From the NCBI GenBank assembly GCA_019426215.1, contig CM033391.1, positions 18,898,708 to 18,962,707 on the forward strand: 64,000 bases of DNA, given 5' to 3'. Below, one piece after another: positions 55,181 to 64,000 of this stretch (position 1 is the stretch's first letter; each line of letters begins with the position of its first letter). The translations under genes were made by a program, and so were the position numbers. Under the pieces are notes generated by a model. It ran no database searches. It was given only the letters and a program-made list of their open reading frames with translations, and was not told where the DNA came from. The stretch comes from Buddleja alternifolia. Lineage: Eukaryota; Streptophyta; Magnoliopsida; Lamiales; Scrophulariaceae.

Positions 55181-55692
55181 AAAAATCCTCTCCTACTCTT
55201 CAACAAAAAACCACCAGCTTAGAAAGAAAATATTTTGTAAATTTTCTTTACAGGCTTATGGGGACTTCTTCAAAAGAGTTTAACCCTCTAATATGAGAGG
55301 CTAAAAGATTTTCTCCTCTAAGAAAGGAGTAGAATATATATATATATATATATATATATGTAATTTTAAGCTTTATTTCATCAATACAATTTTAAGGCTT
55401 TTGTTCAACATGTTTTGTCAAAATTCCAATTGATCTCTCATTCTGAAAAACTTTCTACTCCCTAAGGTAGAAAACGAATTAGGGCTGTGCTGTCTATTGT
55501 TGAGGAACTTAGTACCTGCTAACCATCTAGTGCGGTTGTGTGGTTGGATCAAATCCGTAAAAACGAGTACTTGGGATACCCGGGAATAACGCTGTCAAAC
55601 AAAGGTATGAATTTGTGGGAGTTTAATTTTATTTCGGAAGCATGTTGGGCATATTTTACTCATATTGTGTAGTAAAACCACTATTGCTAAAA
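55181..55692 (+). other. Putative viral leader up to the right border
   Basis: Non-coding, with a TA microsatellite (about 55335-55361). It would correspond to the leader upstream of the primer site and so completes the viral circle. The right border is set by the start of the inverted MITE arm. Confidence 0.45.
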
Positions 55693-55874
55693 ATTTAAGA
55701 TATTAAGTAAGAATTACTATTGCCATAGGGACTAAATTGAAACAAATTAAAAAAACACAGGGATTAAATTGAAACAAATTAAAAAAACACAGGGATTAAA
55801 TTGAAACAAATTAAAAACACAGGAATCAATTTGGGATGGGGTAAAAGGTGAGGGACCAAAATGAATAGATCCCC
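55693..55874. mobile_element. Right arm of the split inverted-repeat MITE
   Basis: The reverse complement begins GGGGATCTATTCATTTTGGTC and later has GGCAATAGTAATTCTTACTT, matching in pattern the left arm at 42910-43045. It includes a 32-bp tandem repeat (55731-55823). Confidence 0.5.
55731..55823. repeat. 32-bp tandem repeat, three copies
   Basis: Three head-to-tail units of ATTAAATTGAAACAAATTAA plus AAAAACACAGGG (the first with ACTAAATTG, the last shortened). The unit is a diverged part of the MITE arm that has amplified. Confidence 0.9.
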
Positions 55875-55883
55875 CTCATTTCG

Positions 55884-56063
55884 ACACTCAGGTACGCCTC
55901 TTTTCACTTTTCTCTTCTTAATTAAGGTTTCTCCCTAATTAAAATGTATAATTGTTTGTTAGATAGTATAATTATTCAATGAATTACATTAGTTATTATA
56001 ATTAGTGATTACTGATAATTACTATTATTGAAACTTTTTTTGGAATTACTGCTTAATTAGTTA
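55884..56063. other. Short AT-rich interval
   Basis: No feature recognised. Confidence 0.55.
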
Positions 56064-56998
56064 GGGCAAAATACACTTTGTACCTCTGAACTATTCACTT
56101 TGTCTAATTTAGGTCCCTGAACTATCAAATGTAACAAAATGATCCCTGAACTATCAAATGTAACAAATTAGTCCCTCATTTTTGATGGACATGTTTGGCA
56201 ACTTTTTAAAATTGATAAATGGTATAATACGAGTGTTATTTTTGAATATTAAGTACTTTAAACTTTTTTATATAATTTATTTTATTTTTAGTTTGGTAAT
56301 TATTAAAAGTGTATTCTTTTACATTTTTAAGAAGATTAAAAAATTTAATAAATGTAAAGTTAAAATCAAAATTAGTTTCAGTTATGTCTATAAAATTTTC
56401 ATATAAATACTTTTTTAGATAAAACTACAGTTGATTCTTTTTTTCTTTAGAAGGCTAAGGACAATTAAATCCATAATTTTATTAACCTGAATGTTGAATT
56501 TTGTGGAAAGGAAAGTTAGTGAAATGAGTTTTTTGGATTGAAAAATATTATAAAATATTTTTTTGGGTATAAAAGTTAAGGAGGTTTTAGTAAATTTCTC
56601 TTAAAAAATTAATAGAAAACTAGTGTATAGTTTTCTGTACAAAAATGAGTAGAAAATGGTAACTAAATGGTCAAGAAATAGCAAAACTATAAGTACACAA
56701 AAGATTCATTTTAAGAAGATTAAAATATAAATTTTTAATTTTTTTTTAAGAATATGATTTAATTACCAAATTAAAAGCAAAATAAAGTATATAAAAAAGT
56801 TTAAAGTACTTAATATTCAAAAATAAAATTCGTATTATACCATTTATCAATTTTAAAAAGTAACCAAACATGTCCATCAAAAACGAGGGACTAATTTGTT
56901 ACGTTTGATAATTTAGGGATTATTTTGTTACATTTGATAGTTGAGGGATCTAAATGAGAAAAAGTGAATAGTTCAGGGGTACAAAGTGTATTTTGCCC
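56064..56998. mobile_element. Long-inverted-repeat MITE
   Basis: Ends GGGCAAAATACACTTTGTAC and its complement at the right. The arms extend for about 250-300 bp each, with near-complementary blocks (for example AAGTACTTTAAACTTTTTTA at 56248 and its complement near 56790). Flanks TAATTAGTTA and TAATTAGTA suggest a 9-10-bp duplication with a 1-bp indel, fitting a Mutator-type MITE. The short frame at 56182-56406 lies in one arm and is not a gene. Confidence 0.8.
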
Positions 56999-57050
56999 TA
57001 ATTAGTATGGATGAGTTATAATTAATTTATATTGATGGTTATTTAAATAA

Positions 57051-57669
57051 GGGAAAATTATATCAATACACACTGTTATAATAGGTAATTACATAAACTT
57101 ACCCTCTTATAATTGAGATTACAAATACCTAACCTATTATAATTGAAAATTATATTTACCCCCCTGAAATTAATTTTTTGATGATGTCGTCGCATGAACT
57201 TCCAAAAATGCCCATGACCAAATGTCATTTAGGAAAAATTACAACAATCTCTCCTCTTATTTTTGAAATTACCTAAACCTCCCTTGTTATAATGCAGTTC
57301 TTACAATCAACCCCCTATGTATTAAAAATTCTTGCAATTTAACCCCTAAAAATCTTACAATTAGTCCCCCTGTGAGGGAGTGTTGGTAAATTCAAAAATA
57401 AGAGGGATGGGGGGTGGGTTTGGTAATTACATATTATATGAGATGGTACGGTCGTAACAAAAATATTATTCCACCTTTTTTTTATTTTTTTAAATATTTT
57501 AAGTGAAGGGCAATAATGTCATCTAATATTGCTTGACCATTGACCGATGGTTTCCAGGAGGTAAATGTAATTTTCAATTATAGAGGGTTATGTATTTGTA
57601 ATTTCAATTATAAAATGGTAAGTTTGTGTAATTATCTTTTATAGTACTGGGTGTTGATGTAATTTTTCC
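57051..57669. mobile_element. Inverted-repeat MITE with 9-bp TSD
   Basis: Ends GGGAAAATTATATCAATACAC and GTGTTGATGTAATTTTTCC. TTTAAATAA flanks both sides exactly (57042-57050 and 57670-57678). The arms are about 120 bp and AT-rich, and the 619-bp element is non-coding. The 9-bp duplication points to a Mutator-type origin. Confidence 0.88.
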
Positions 57670-57678
57670 TTTAAATAA

Positions 57679-58110
57679 TTAGGGTTGACTGGTTAAAATT
57701 AGTTTTAATTTAAAGAATGTGTCAGTGGTTTTAATCAAGCCACTGACACGCATCTTAATAGTTAAATAATAATAATAATTTACTAATATACCTATAAATG
57801 TATACTATTGTATATTAGTTCAATAATAATAATTAAAATAAGCTAGATTGTATTTATCTTTTATTCAGGAAAATTACAAAATACAACTAAAAACTGCCTG
57901 TTTCGATCAAAAATCGTTGAAAAGAATCAAAGTGAGGCGAAAACATAACTTTGGGGATGGTAGCGTAACAAATTTTACTTTAGGAACGTAAGTGAGAGAA
58001 ACTTGATATTTCGGGGACTATAGGTGACTTTATCCCATTTAATTTCTAATAATAAGATAAGTATTTTCAAAAATTAATTACATATTTGTTAATTAATAAT
58101 TAATTAGATA
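57679..58110. other. AT-rich interval with a perfect hairpin
   Basis: It contains the 10-bp stem GTGTCAGTGG / CCACTGACAC with an 11-nt loop at 57719-57749. No coding feature. Confidence 0.6.
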
Positions 58111-58535
58111 TGATGGTCCCAAGTGGCATACGAAAGGGTCTAGAAGGGGTGGGGGGTTTGAATAGACCCTTAAGTCTTTTTCGACTTAAAAAATTTCGTA
58201 TCACTTTTAAAGATTTGAACGCTTAGAGAGCTGAGTGCTGGTCAAGCGCTACAAAAAAGGATAACTTAGACTTAGTGATTTTAGCAATATACCAAAGTAG
58301 GGTAAAGCTTTGATCGCTTAATCAGGGTTAGCACAGCGGAAATGATTTTAAAGCTCTAGCGTTCGTTTTGGTCAAATAGTCGCTTAACCTTTTTACTTGT
58401 CCTTTTCAAGATAAAATAATAGAAGATAAAGTAAGATGATAAAACAGTAAATGACAGTAAATAACACAAGAATTTGTAAGGTTCATTGGGTGGTGTAATC
58501 CCAACTACGTCCTTCTTCTCCTTGTTCACTTGGAG
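58111..58535 (-). repeat. Inverted copy of the Copia LTR tail
   Basis: The reverse complement aligns with about 59628-60098 in the LTR that follows, including GGGTCTATTCAA, GCTGTGCTAACCCTGATTA and GACGTAGTTGGGATTACACC. It abuts the LTR start at 58536 head-to-head. It may be a truncated older LTR in the opposite orientation or a product of aberrant reverse transcription. Confidence 0.85.
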
Positions 58536-60102
58536 TGTTAGGAATTTCATGTTAGATGTTTTGATGATGACAATTAGGACTTTATGTTAGACCCCAAAAT
58601 ATGTAAGTTTGATTTTAGTAGAAATCATGTATAAGCTTTGAAGCGTAAGATTTGTAATATGCTTTATAGGCTTTGTTTTGTTTTATTCTACACTGTTAGG
58701 CTAAGTAGTCTTAGGCTGAGCGTCTGATAATTTCTGAGTGAGTTTATCAGTGGTAAAGTTTGAAGACTCAAGCACCTGAAGTCTGAATGAAGATAAAGTC
58801 TCCAAGCGTCCAAATGACCAGCTATATCAAGTGTCACCTTATAGGACAGAAGTGATTCAAGGATGGATAAGCGTCCATCAATCACTGATTTCACCTGAAT
58901 CTATTTCTAAGTCCGGAAGGAGTTTTATGCAAATATTCTCAACGCATTAAGTGCCAACGGGCATTTAATTCAAATGTATTAAATGCTGATAATAGCATTA
59001 AATGTGATAAGCACTTTCAGACGTACGGAGAAGCCACCCTATTGGACTGTCAACTATTCATAGATTGCAGCACCAACTTTTGTGTAGCAGATTTTCAGGA
59101 AAAAGGACAAAAGTTGTTCACTCGCGGAAGTGAGAGACACACGCCTGTGCATGTGTCAAACGGACACTTTCTTCAAGAATGCCTATAAATATGACTTCAA
59201 CAACAAGCCACATACACAATCAATTTCTAAGCCAAATTGCTGTTGCATTGAAGTCTCATTCCTTAAACCTTCAGAAAAGCTAGAATATTCAAGAAAACAT
59301 TCTCTTTACTTTTCTTCAATTCCTGAGACAGTCAACCAATATCTCAAACATTCTTTTCGAAGAAACCACATTACTATTTAGATATTTCCAGTTGTTTGAA
59401 CTTCATCAAAATCAAACAAACCGTTTGGAAAACCCCATCCAAGCCTCGCGATCTGTGTGAAGTCGAAGTTGGATACTTGCATTATTTTTGGTTGAAAGAA
59501 GCAAGGGGATTGAAGTGATTTGGAGTAGAAATCTGTGTGATCAAGGAGGTCAAGTCATCGACATCTATCTCTCCCTAATTTGTAGAAGATTCTGTGTGAT
59601 TTTTTGAGAATCATTTTAGTGGATTGCCTCCAAGTGTTCAAGGAGAAGAAGGACGTAGTTGGGATTACACCACCCAACGAACCTTACAAATATTGTGTCT
59701 TTTACTTTACATTCAATTCTCTTATCTATCATATCATTGCATAAATTGATTAAGTAAAACACAATCAAACGCTAAGCAACTAAGAAACAACTTGTGACGC
59801 TAAAGATTTCCAAAAAAGAAGACTTTAAAATTATTCCGCTGTGCTAACACTGATTAAAGAACTGAACGCTTAAACCTACTTGGTTAAAGTATTCAAATCC
59901 TGAAGTCTAAGTTAACTTTCTAAAAATAGTCTTCATCAGACGCTTAACCTAAGCGTCTATATTTCAAGTAAACGCTCAGTCAAGCGTCTACATTTCAAGC
60001 GTCCAAAACCTTTTTAATACGAATTTTTTGAAGTCGAAAAAGACTTCAGGGTCTATTCAACCCCCATTTCTAGACCCTTTCGTATGCCACTTGGGACCAA
60101 CA
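58536..60102 (+). repeat. 5' LTR of a large Copia element
   Basis: It starts TGTTAGGAATTTCATG and ends GGGACCAACA, obeying TG...CA, and is followed by a tRNA-Met primer site. At 1567 bp it is long for Copia, as in Sirevirus-type elements. The motif AAGCGTC and its complement recur many times. The small frame at 59130-59381 is non-coding. Confidence 0.9.
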
Positions 60103-60104
60103 AG

Positions 60105-60118
60105 TGGTATTAGAGCGG
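60105..60118 (+). promoter_or_regulatory. tRNA-Met primer-binding site
   Basis: TGGTATTAGAGCGG matches the initiator tRNA-Met primer site (TGGTATCAGAGC) with one substitution, two bases after the LTR end. Confidence 0.88.
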
Positions 60119-60202
60119 TTAAAGTTGAAATTTAAAAATTTCCAAGCATAACTACTTGTTTAGATCCTTCTTCAGAATCTAGTTGCTTTTAAAATTTTTT
60201 TT

Positions 60203-61654
60203 ATGGCATTTGCTAAAGTTCCCAAACTGATTGGGTCGAATTATGACACATGGAAAGTCAAAGCATTTACATATCTCTTGTCATGTGATGATGACATGTG
60301 CGATATTATTTCAGATGGGCCAATCAAAATATATAAAGTTATCACAAGAGCGCCTGGAGCCATGGAAGACACTCCGGATGGTTACGTTGAAAAATCGAAA
60401 CAAGAATGGTCTCCAGATGAGCGTCGAAGAGCAAATTTGGACAATGTTGGTCGGAATGCTCTGTATACACCTATTGGTGATAATGACAATCTATTCAACA
60501 AGATTAAGTCATGTAACACAACTAAGGAAATCTGGGATAAGTTAGCCATGATCTGTGGTGGTTCAGTTCAGATTACAGAGAACAAACTTTCCATTGCCAA
60601 GGAAAGGTTTAACAGCTTTAAGATGTTGACCAATGAGACTCTGGAGCAACTGGACATAAGATTCATAGCTCTTGTTACGGAACTCACATCCTTGGGTATG
60701 AATTTACAGAACCGAGAAATGGTGGTTAAAATCTTTAGAAGTCTACCTAGTAGATTCTTGATGAAGACAACAGTTATGAGAGAATCAAATATGTTGGATC
60801 GCCCAACTCCTTAAGATGCTTTTTCAGAGCTCAAAGCATTTGAGTTTGAGTTGAATTCGGCTAGTGATGTAGTGAGCAGTCCAGTAATTGAGTCTGGAGC
60901 ACTCGTAGCATCAATCAAGGGTAAATCGGGTAATAAAGGAAAAACTTCAGATATCAGTGAGGAAGAGGAGTTGGCCTTGCTGAATAGATTTAGAAAGTTC
61001 TTGAGATATGAAAAGAAAGGAAATAGTCCTAAACATCAAGGACAGAGTTCATATCAAGCGCCCGCTCCAGTACAACAACAGTACCAAGCGCCTCATTATT
61101 CTGTTCCTTCACCCCAAGCGCCTGCTCAATACCAAGCGTCTACTCAAAATCTCTCAGCGCCTGTGGTCTCAAAACCACACACTGCAAGGTTAACAAGTGA
61201 ACAAAAGATGAAAACTAACCTTTGTTACAATTGCAGGAAACCAGGGCACTACCAGGTAAATTGTCCTTATCCAAATGTATCCAAGCTCTCAAGGCAAGAT
61301 TATGTGGATGGAAACCAATTCAGGAGCAATCTTCGTCAACAAGGTTTGCTAGCGGAATCGGAACCAGCGTCCGCACCTGAAGATTTGGAGTCTTCAGAGG
61401 AGAGTAGTGATGATGATGAGCCAGTGGATGACTCAGCGCTTATTTGTCTCATGGCCAGAGATGATGAAGCGTCTCCTGAGGTAAACATTAAGATATCTTA
61501 CCCTCTCTCTTATGAAGAATTACTTGACAAAGTTAATGAATATTATAAAGATTGTCAAGATGCCACCAAAATATATCAAAATGATCTCGCTATTATCTCA
61601 TCACTCACAAGAGATAAAGTGACGCTCAAAGCAGAGTTGAAAGTTCAGCAATAA
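60203..61654 (+). pseudogene. Copia gag with zinc knuckle
   Basis: Start at ATG 60203 (MAFAKVPKLIGSNYDTWKVK), the usual Copia gag opening. A stop at 60812 splits it into 60203-60814 and, in the same phase, 60815-61654. Features: KIKSCNTTKEIWDKLAMIC, ENKLSIAKERFNSFKML, LTSLGMNLQNREMV, then a Gln/Ala/Pro-rich tract and CYNCRKPGHYQVNC, an intact CCHC knuckle. The acidic tail PEDLESSEESSDDDEPVDD and a coiled-coil-like end follow. A single stop suggests a relatively young copy. Confidence 0.92.
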
Positions 61655-62431
61655 TGCATTGAGAAGAACCAATCACTTGAGAGTGAGATTATTTAATTAA
61701 AAGGCGGTCTTGATATAATAGTCAAGAGAGAAGCTGATCTGATCGCTAGACTTGCCAAATCAGAGCGGCTCATCTCATCATTATCAAAAGCTTCAAGAAA
61801 GTTGGATAATGTGACTGAGGTAACAAGAATGTTTGGTGAAAAGATCGGTTTAGGATGCAATAAATTCGGTAAACAACCAAACAAATCTAATGTTACGGCA
61901 AACAACAAAGGAAAGGGTGTTTTCTTTGTTGAAGAAGGTTCACAAAGTCAAACACATGTTGAACCAAGCGACAATGGTACGAGGACAAATGAGAAGGCCA
62001 AAGCTGACTCAAGTAAGGGAAAGGCGAAAGCAAATGATTCACAAAGAAAGGTTCATCCGAACGCTCCAAATGCTAACGATAAACCTAATCACTGTGAGTC
62101 AAGCGCTAAGCGTCCAGCATTAAAAGTGCACCCCAAGCCAGCGCCCAGGAAATACCAGCGTCAATATCCACAGAGGTCTAGATCATATTATCGCTACTAT
62201 GATGATTATGATTATGACTACTATTATAATCGAGGATATTATTATACACCCAAAAAGCACACACATCACAAGGTGAACAAAACGTACACACAACACAATG
62301 TGAAACCCGAAAAGGTCAATATTCCTACAATGAAGACTAGGCAAATATGGGTTCCTAAAGTTCTAGTTCAAACTAACAATGCTACTAATGTTGAAGGACC
62401 CAAGCAACAATGGGTACCTAAACAGACATAG
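61655..62431 (+). pseudogene. Copia linker region with charged and Tyr-rich segments
   Basis: After a stop at 61652 the coil-like region continues (LIARLAKSERLISSLS). Frame 61802-62431 then gives a Lys/Asn/Ser-rich stretch and a striking Arg/Tyr/Asp patch (RSYYRYYDDYDYDYYYNRGY). It ends with KQIWVPK-type repeats (RQIWVPKVLVQ; KQQWVPKQT). WVPK motifs precede the protease in large Sirevirus-type Copia elements. Confidence 0.75.
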
Positions 62432-62461
62432 AACTTCCCTTTTTGAGTGCAGGTACCTTGA

Positions 62462-62640
62462 GCTAGAGCCGATACATCTGTGTGGTACTTCGATAATGGA
62501 TCGTCAAGGCACATGACTGGTTCCAAGGATCTTCTGATCAACTATCGAGCTGCCAATGGTCCTCAGGTTGTATTTGGTGACAACTCCAAAGGTAAAACCA
62601 AAGGTATAGGTACTGTGCATAGGGGAACATCATGATAAGT
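62462..62640 (+). pseudogene. Copia protease remnant, active site changed
   Basis: The sequence reads VWYFDNGSSRHMTGSKDLL. Copia proteases have D-S/T-G; here it is D-N-G. A frame change and the stop near 62636 separate it from the integrase frame. Confidence 0.8.
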
Positions 62641-63612
62641 GATGTTTATTATGTTGAGGGTCTAAAGCACAATTTATTAAGGATAAGTCAATTTTGTGAT
62701 AAAGGCTTTGAAGTTATATTCTCAAGCGACTGTTGCTATATAAATGACGCTAAGACTAAGTCTACTAAATTGAAAGGAAAAAGAACTAACAACGTATATT
62801 TGGTAGATTGGGGTTCAACACTTGATAACAACCCAACATGTTTTGTTGCTAAAAATGAATCTAAAATGGGTTGGTTATGGCATAGAAAAATGAATCACCT
62901 CAACTTTAAGACAATCTCTCAGCTTATAAATCTAAATCTCATAGAAGGATTACCAAAAGGACCATTTCACAAGGATCGCCTTTGTGACGCTTGTCAAATG
63001 GGCAAACAAGTCAAGTCATCGTTCAAGAGAAAACCCCATCTATCTACCTCTAGAATACTTGAACTACTTCACATGGATTTGTTTGGACCTGTTCAAAAGA
63101 TCAGTGTAAGCGGTAAAAAGTATACTTTGGTGATAGTAGATGATTTCTCTCGATTTACTTGGGTGGAATTTCTTTCATCCAAAGATGAGACATGTGACAA
63201 GTTAACAATGCTTATTCGGCAACTTCAAACATTGAAAAATCTTAAGGTTGCAAGAATAAGAAGCGATCACGGTACTGAGTTTACTAACAAGATTGTTGAG
63301 AAGTTTTGTGCAGAGAATGGAATACATCATGAGTATTCAGCTCCCAGAACTCCCCAACAGAATGATGTTGCTGAGCGCCGGAACAGAACGCTCAAGGAAG
63401 CCGCTAGGACTATGTTAGCAGAGTCCAAGCTTGCTCCTAGGTTTTGGGCCGAAGCGATCAACACTGCATGTTATACTCAAAACCGTTGCATGACAACAAA
63501 CAACATGGGAAAACTCCATATGAACTATGGAAGAGACGTAAGCCAAATGTTTCATATTTTCACGTCTTTGGTTCTAAATGCCTTATCCATAATAATGGAT
63601 CCCAAAGCCTAA
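62632..63612 (+). pseudogene. Copia GAG-pre-integrase and integrase core
   Basis: Frame 62632-63612 encodes DVYYVEGLKHNLLRISQFCD, then LWHRKMNHLNFKT and CDACQMGKQ (HHCC zinc site), LLHMDLFGP, VDDFSRFTWVEF and RIRSDHGTEFTN with the E of the D,D,E triad further on, followed by YSAPRTPQQNDVAERRNRTL. This enzyme would integrate element cDNA. A frameshift near 63510 moves homology to the next frame. Confidence 0.93.
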
Positions 63613-64000
63613 AGACATTTGATCCTAAAGCGAATGAGAGAATCTTTCTAGGCTACTCCAAGAATGGAAAGAATTTTCGCATCCTAAATAAGATCAAATC
63701 GAAGGTTGAGGAATCTATTCATGTTGTTTTTGATGATGCTAACCAAGAACCGAGTAAGGTTTATATAAATGATGTAGGAGTTGAAGATCTATGTCATCAA
63801 GCGTCTAAGATCACCATTGATGATGACAGTGACAACGATGATGAGATCTCAGTGCCACCTCCTAAGACTACTTGTGAGGTTACTCTGGATAACAATGTAA
63901 GAAATGCTGATGATTAGGAAGAGAGTGATCATCAAGAGCAAACAAAGATTTGTGAACTTGAAGCGCCTACGCAAGAAGGTAGTCAAGCGTCTGATCGTCA
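63444..64000 (+). pseudogene. Copia integrase C-terminal region, cut by window edge
   Basis: Frame 63444-63917 continues KTPYELWKRRKPNVSYFHVF, FDPKANERIFLGYSKNGKNF and an acidic stretch, up to a stop at 63915. Reading on in phase gives further charged sequence to the window end. Reverse transcriptase and RNase H would lie beyond 64000. No 3' LTR is visible. Confidence 0.88.

Larger units (their letters stand above)
43046..55692 (+). other. Endogenous caulimovirid (pararetrovirus), interrupted by a Gypsy element
   Basis: The viral segments 43046-49104 and 54124-55692 total about 7.6 kb, the size of one Caulimoviridae genome. They carry, in order, a tRNA-Met-like primer site, a coat-protein-type region with CCHC knuckle, a 30K movement protein, protease, RT and RNase H, an unidentified segment, a promoter-like intergenic region and a leader. 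The order of coat protein before movement protein recalls cavemovirus/solendovirus-type genomes. The Gypsy insertion removed or displaced the junction. Many stops and changed catalytic residues show it is a dead, ancient copy. Borders are approximate. Confidence 0.85.
58536..64000 (+). mobile_element. Large Copia (Sirevirus-like) element, 5' part
   Basis: LTR, primer site, gag, protease and integrase are in Copia order on the plus strand and run off the right edge. Length to integrase (5.4 kb), the long LTR and the WVPK/acidic linker suggest a Sirevirus-type lineage. Disablements are few compared with the element at 17205-23888. Confidence 0.9.

Noticed and set aside
54367..55206. 279-codon minus-strand frame with hydrophobic stretches
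   Set aside because: It is antisense to the viral fragment and promoter, its membrane-like look comes from purine-rich DNA on the other strand, and no domain is recognisable.
1..64000. A novel defence, CRISPR-like or biosynthetic gene system
   Set aside because: All coding regions with recognisable domains belong to retroelements, a pararetrovirus, a LINE or transposon-derived FAR1 fragments; nothing suggests a functional multi-gene system.

Overview
This window is plant nuclear DNA. It is AT-rich, repeat-dense intergenic sequence of a flowering plant, most likely a eudicot. The evidence is Copia and Gypsy LTR retrotransposons, CACTA, hAT, Mutator and Tourist/Stowaway-type MITEs, Helitron termini, plant telomere-type CCCTAAA motifs and an endogenous plant pararetrovirus (Caulimoviridae). 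I found no intact host gene, rRNA, functional tRNA or CRISPR array. Almost every coding region is a decayed transposable-element or viral gene.

Layout. 1-3605 is a degenerate 20-bp-class satellite whose strand polarity flips near 1757, followed by a hAT-like terminus (3635-3842). 4369-13721 is bounded by CACTA-type inverted ends. It holds FAR1-domain remnants, three ~600-bp direct repeats with tRNA-like segments, a 19-bp poly-G run, three consecutive perfect hairpins and two nested MITEs. 14032-16436 is a Copia deletion derivative. 17205-23888 is a near-complete but dead Copia element with a perfect GCAGG target-site duplication (TSD). 24833-25204 is a Tourist-like MITE. 27658-29286 is a minus-strand solo LTR (TSD CAGGT). 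29373-32867 is a minus-strand, gag-bearing Gypsy derivative (TSD TTAAT). 32977-33633 is a LINE 3' end with an RNase H domain. 34001-38894 has Helitron termini, a hAT MITE (TSD TCTAATGG) and duplicated gene-like sequence. 39004-41813 holds two copies of one Mutator-type MITE in opposite orientation, each with a 9-bp TSD.

42910-55874 is a three-layer nest and the most informative locus. A MITE-like inverted-repeat element is split by an endogenous pararetrovirus, and that is split by a Gypsy element (49105-54123). The viral parts (about 43046-49104 plus 54124-55692, roughly 7.6 kb) amount to about one caulimovirid genome opened near its tRNA-Met primer site. Their order is coiled-coil/coat protein with CCHC knuckle, movement protein, protease, reverse transcriptase, RNase H, an unidentified 3' region, then a promoter-like intergenic segment. 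Coat protein upstream of movement protein recalls cavemovirus/solendovirus-type genomes. All viral genes carry stops, frameshifts or altered catalytic residues.

56064-57669 holds two more long-inverted-repeat MITEs. 58536-64000 is the 5' two thirds of a large Copia element (LTR, PBS, gag, protease, integrase) that runs off the window, preceded by an inverted copy of its own LTR tail. The genes do not cooperate as a host pathway; the window is a stratified record of insertions.
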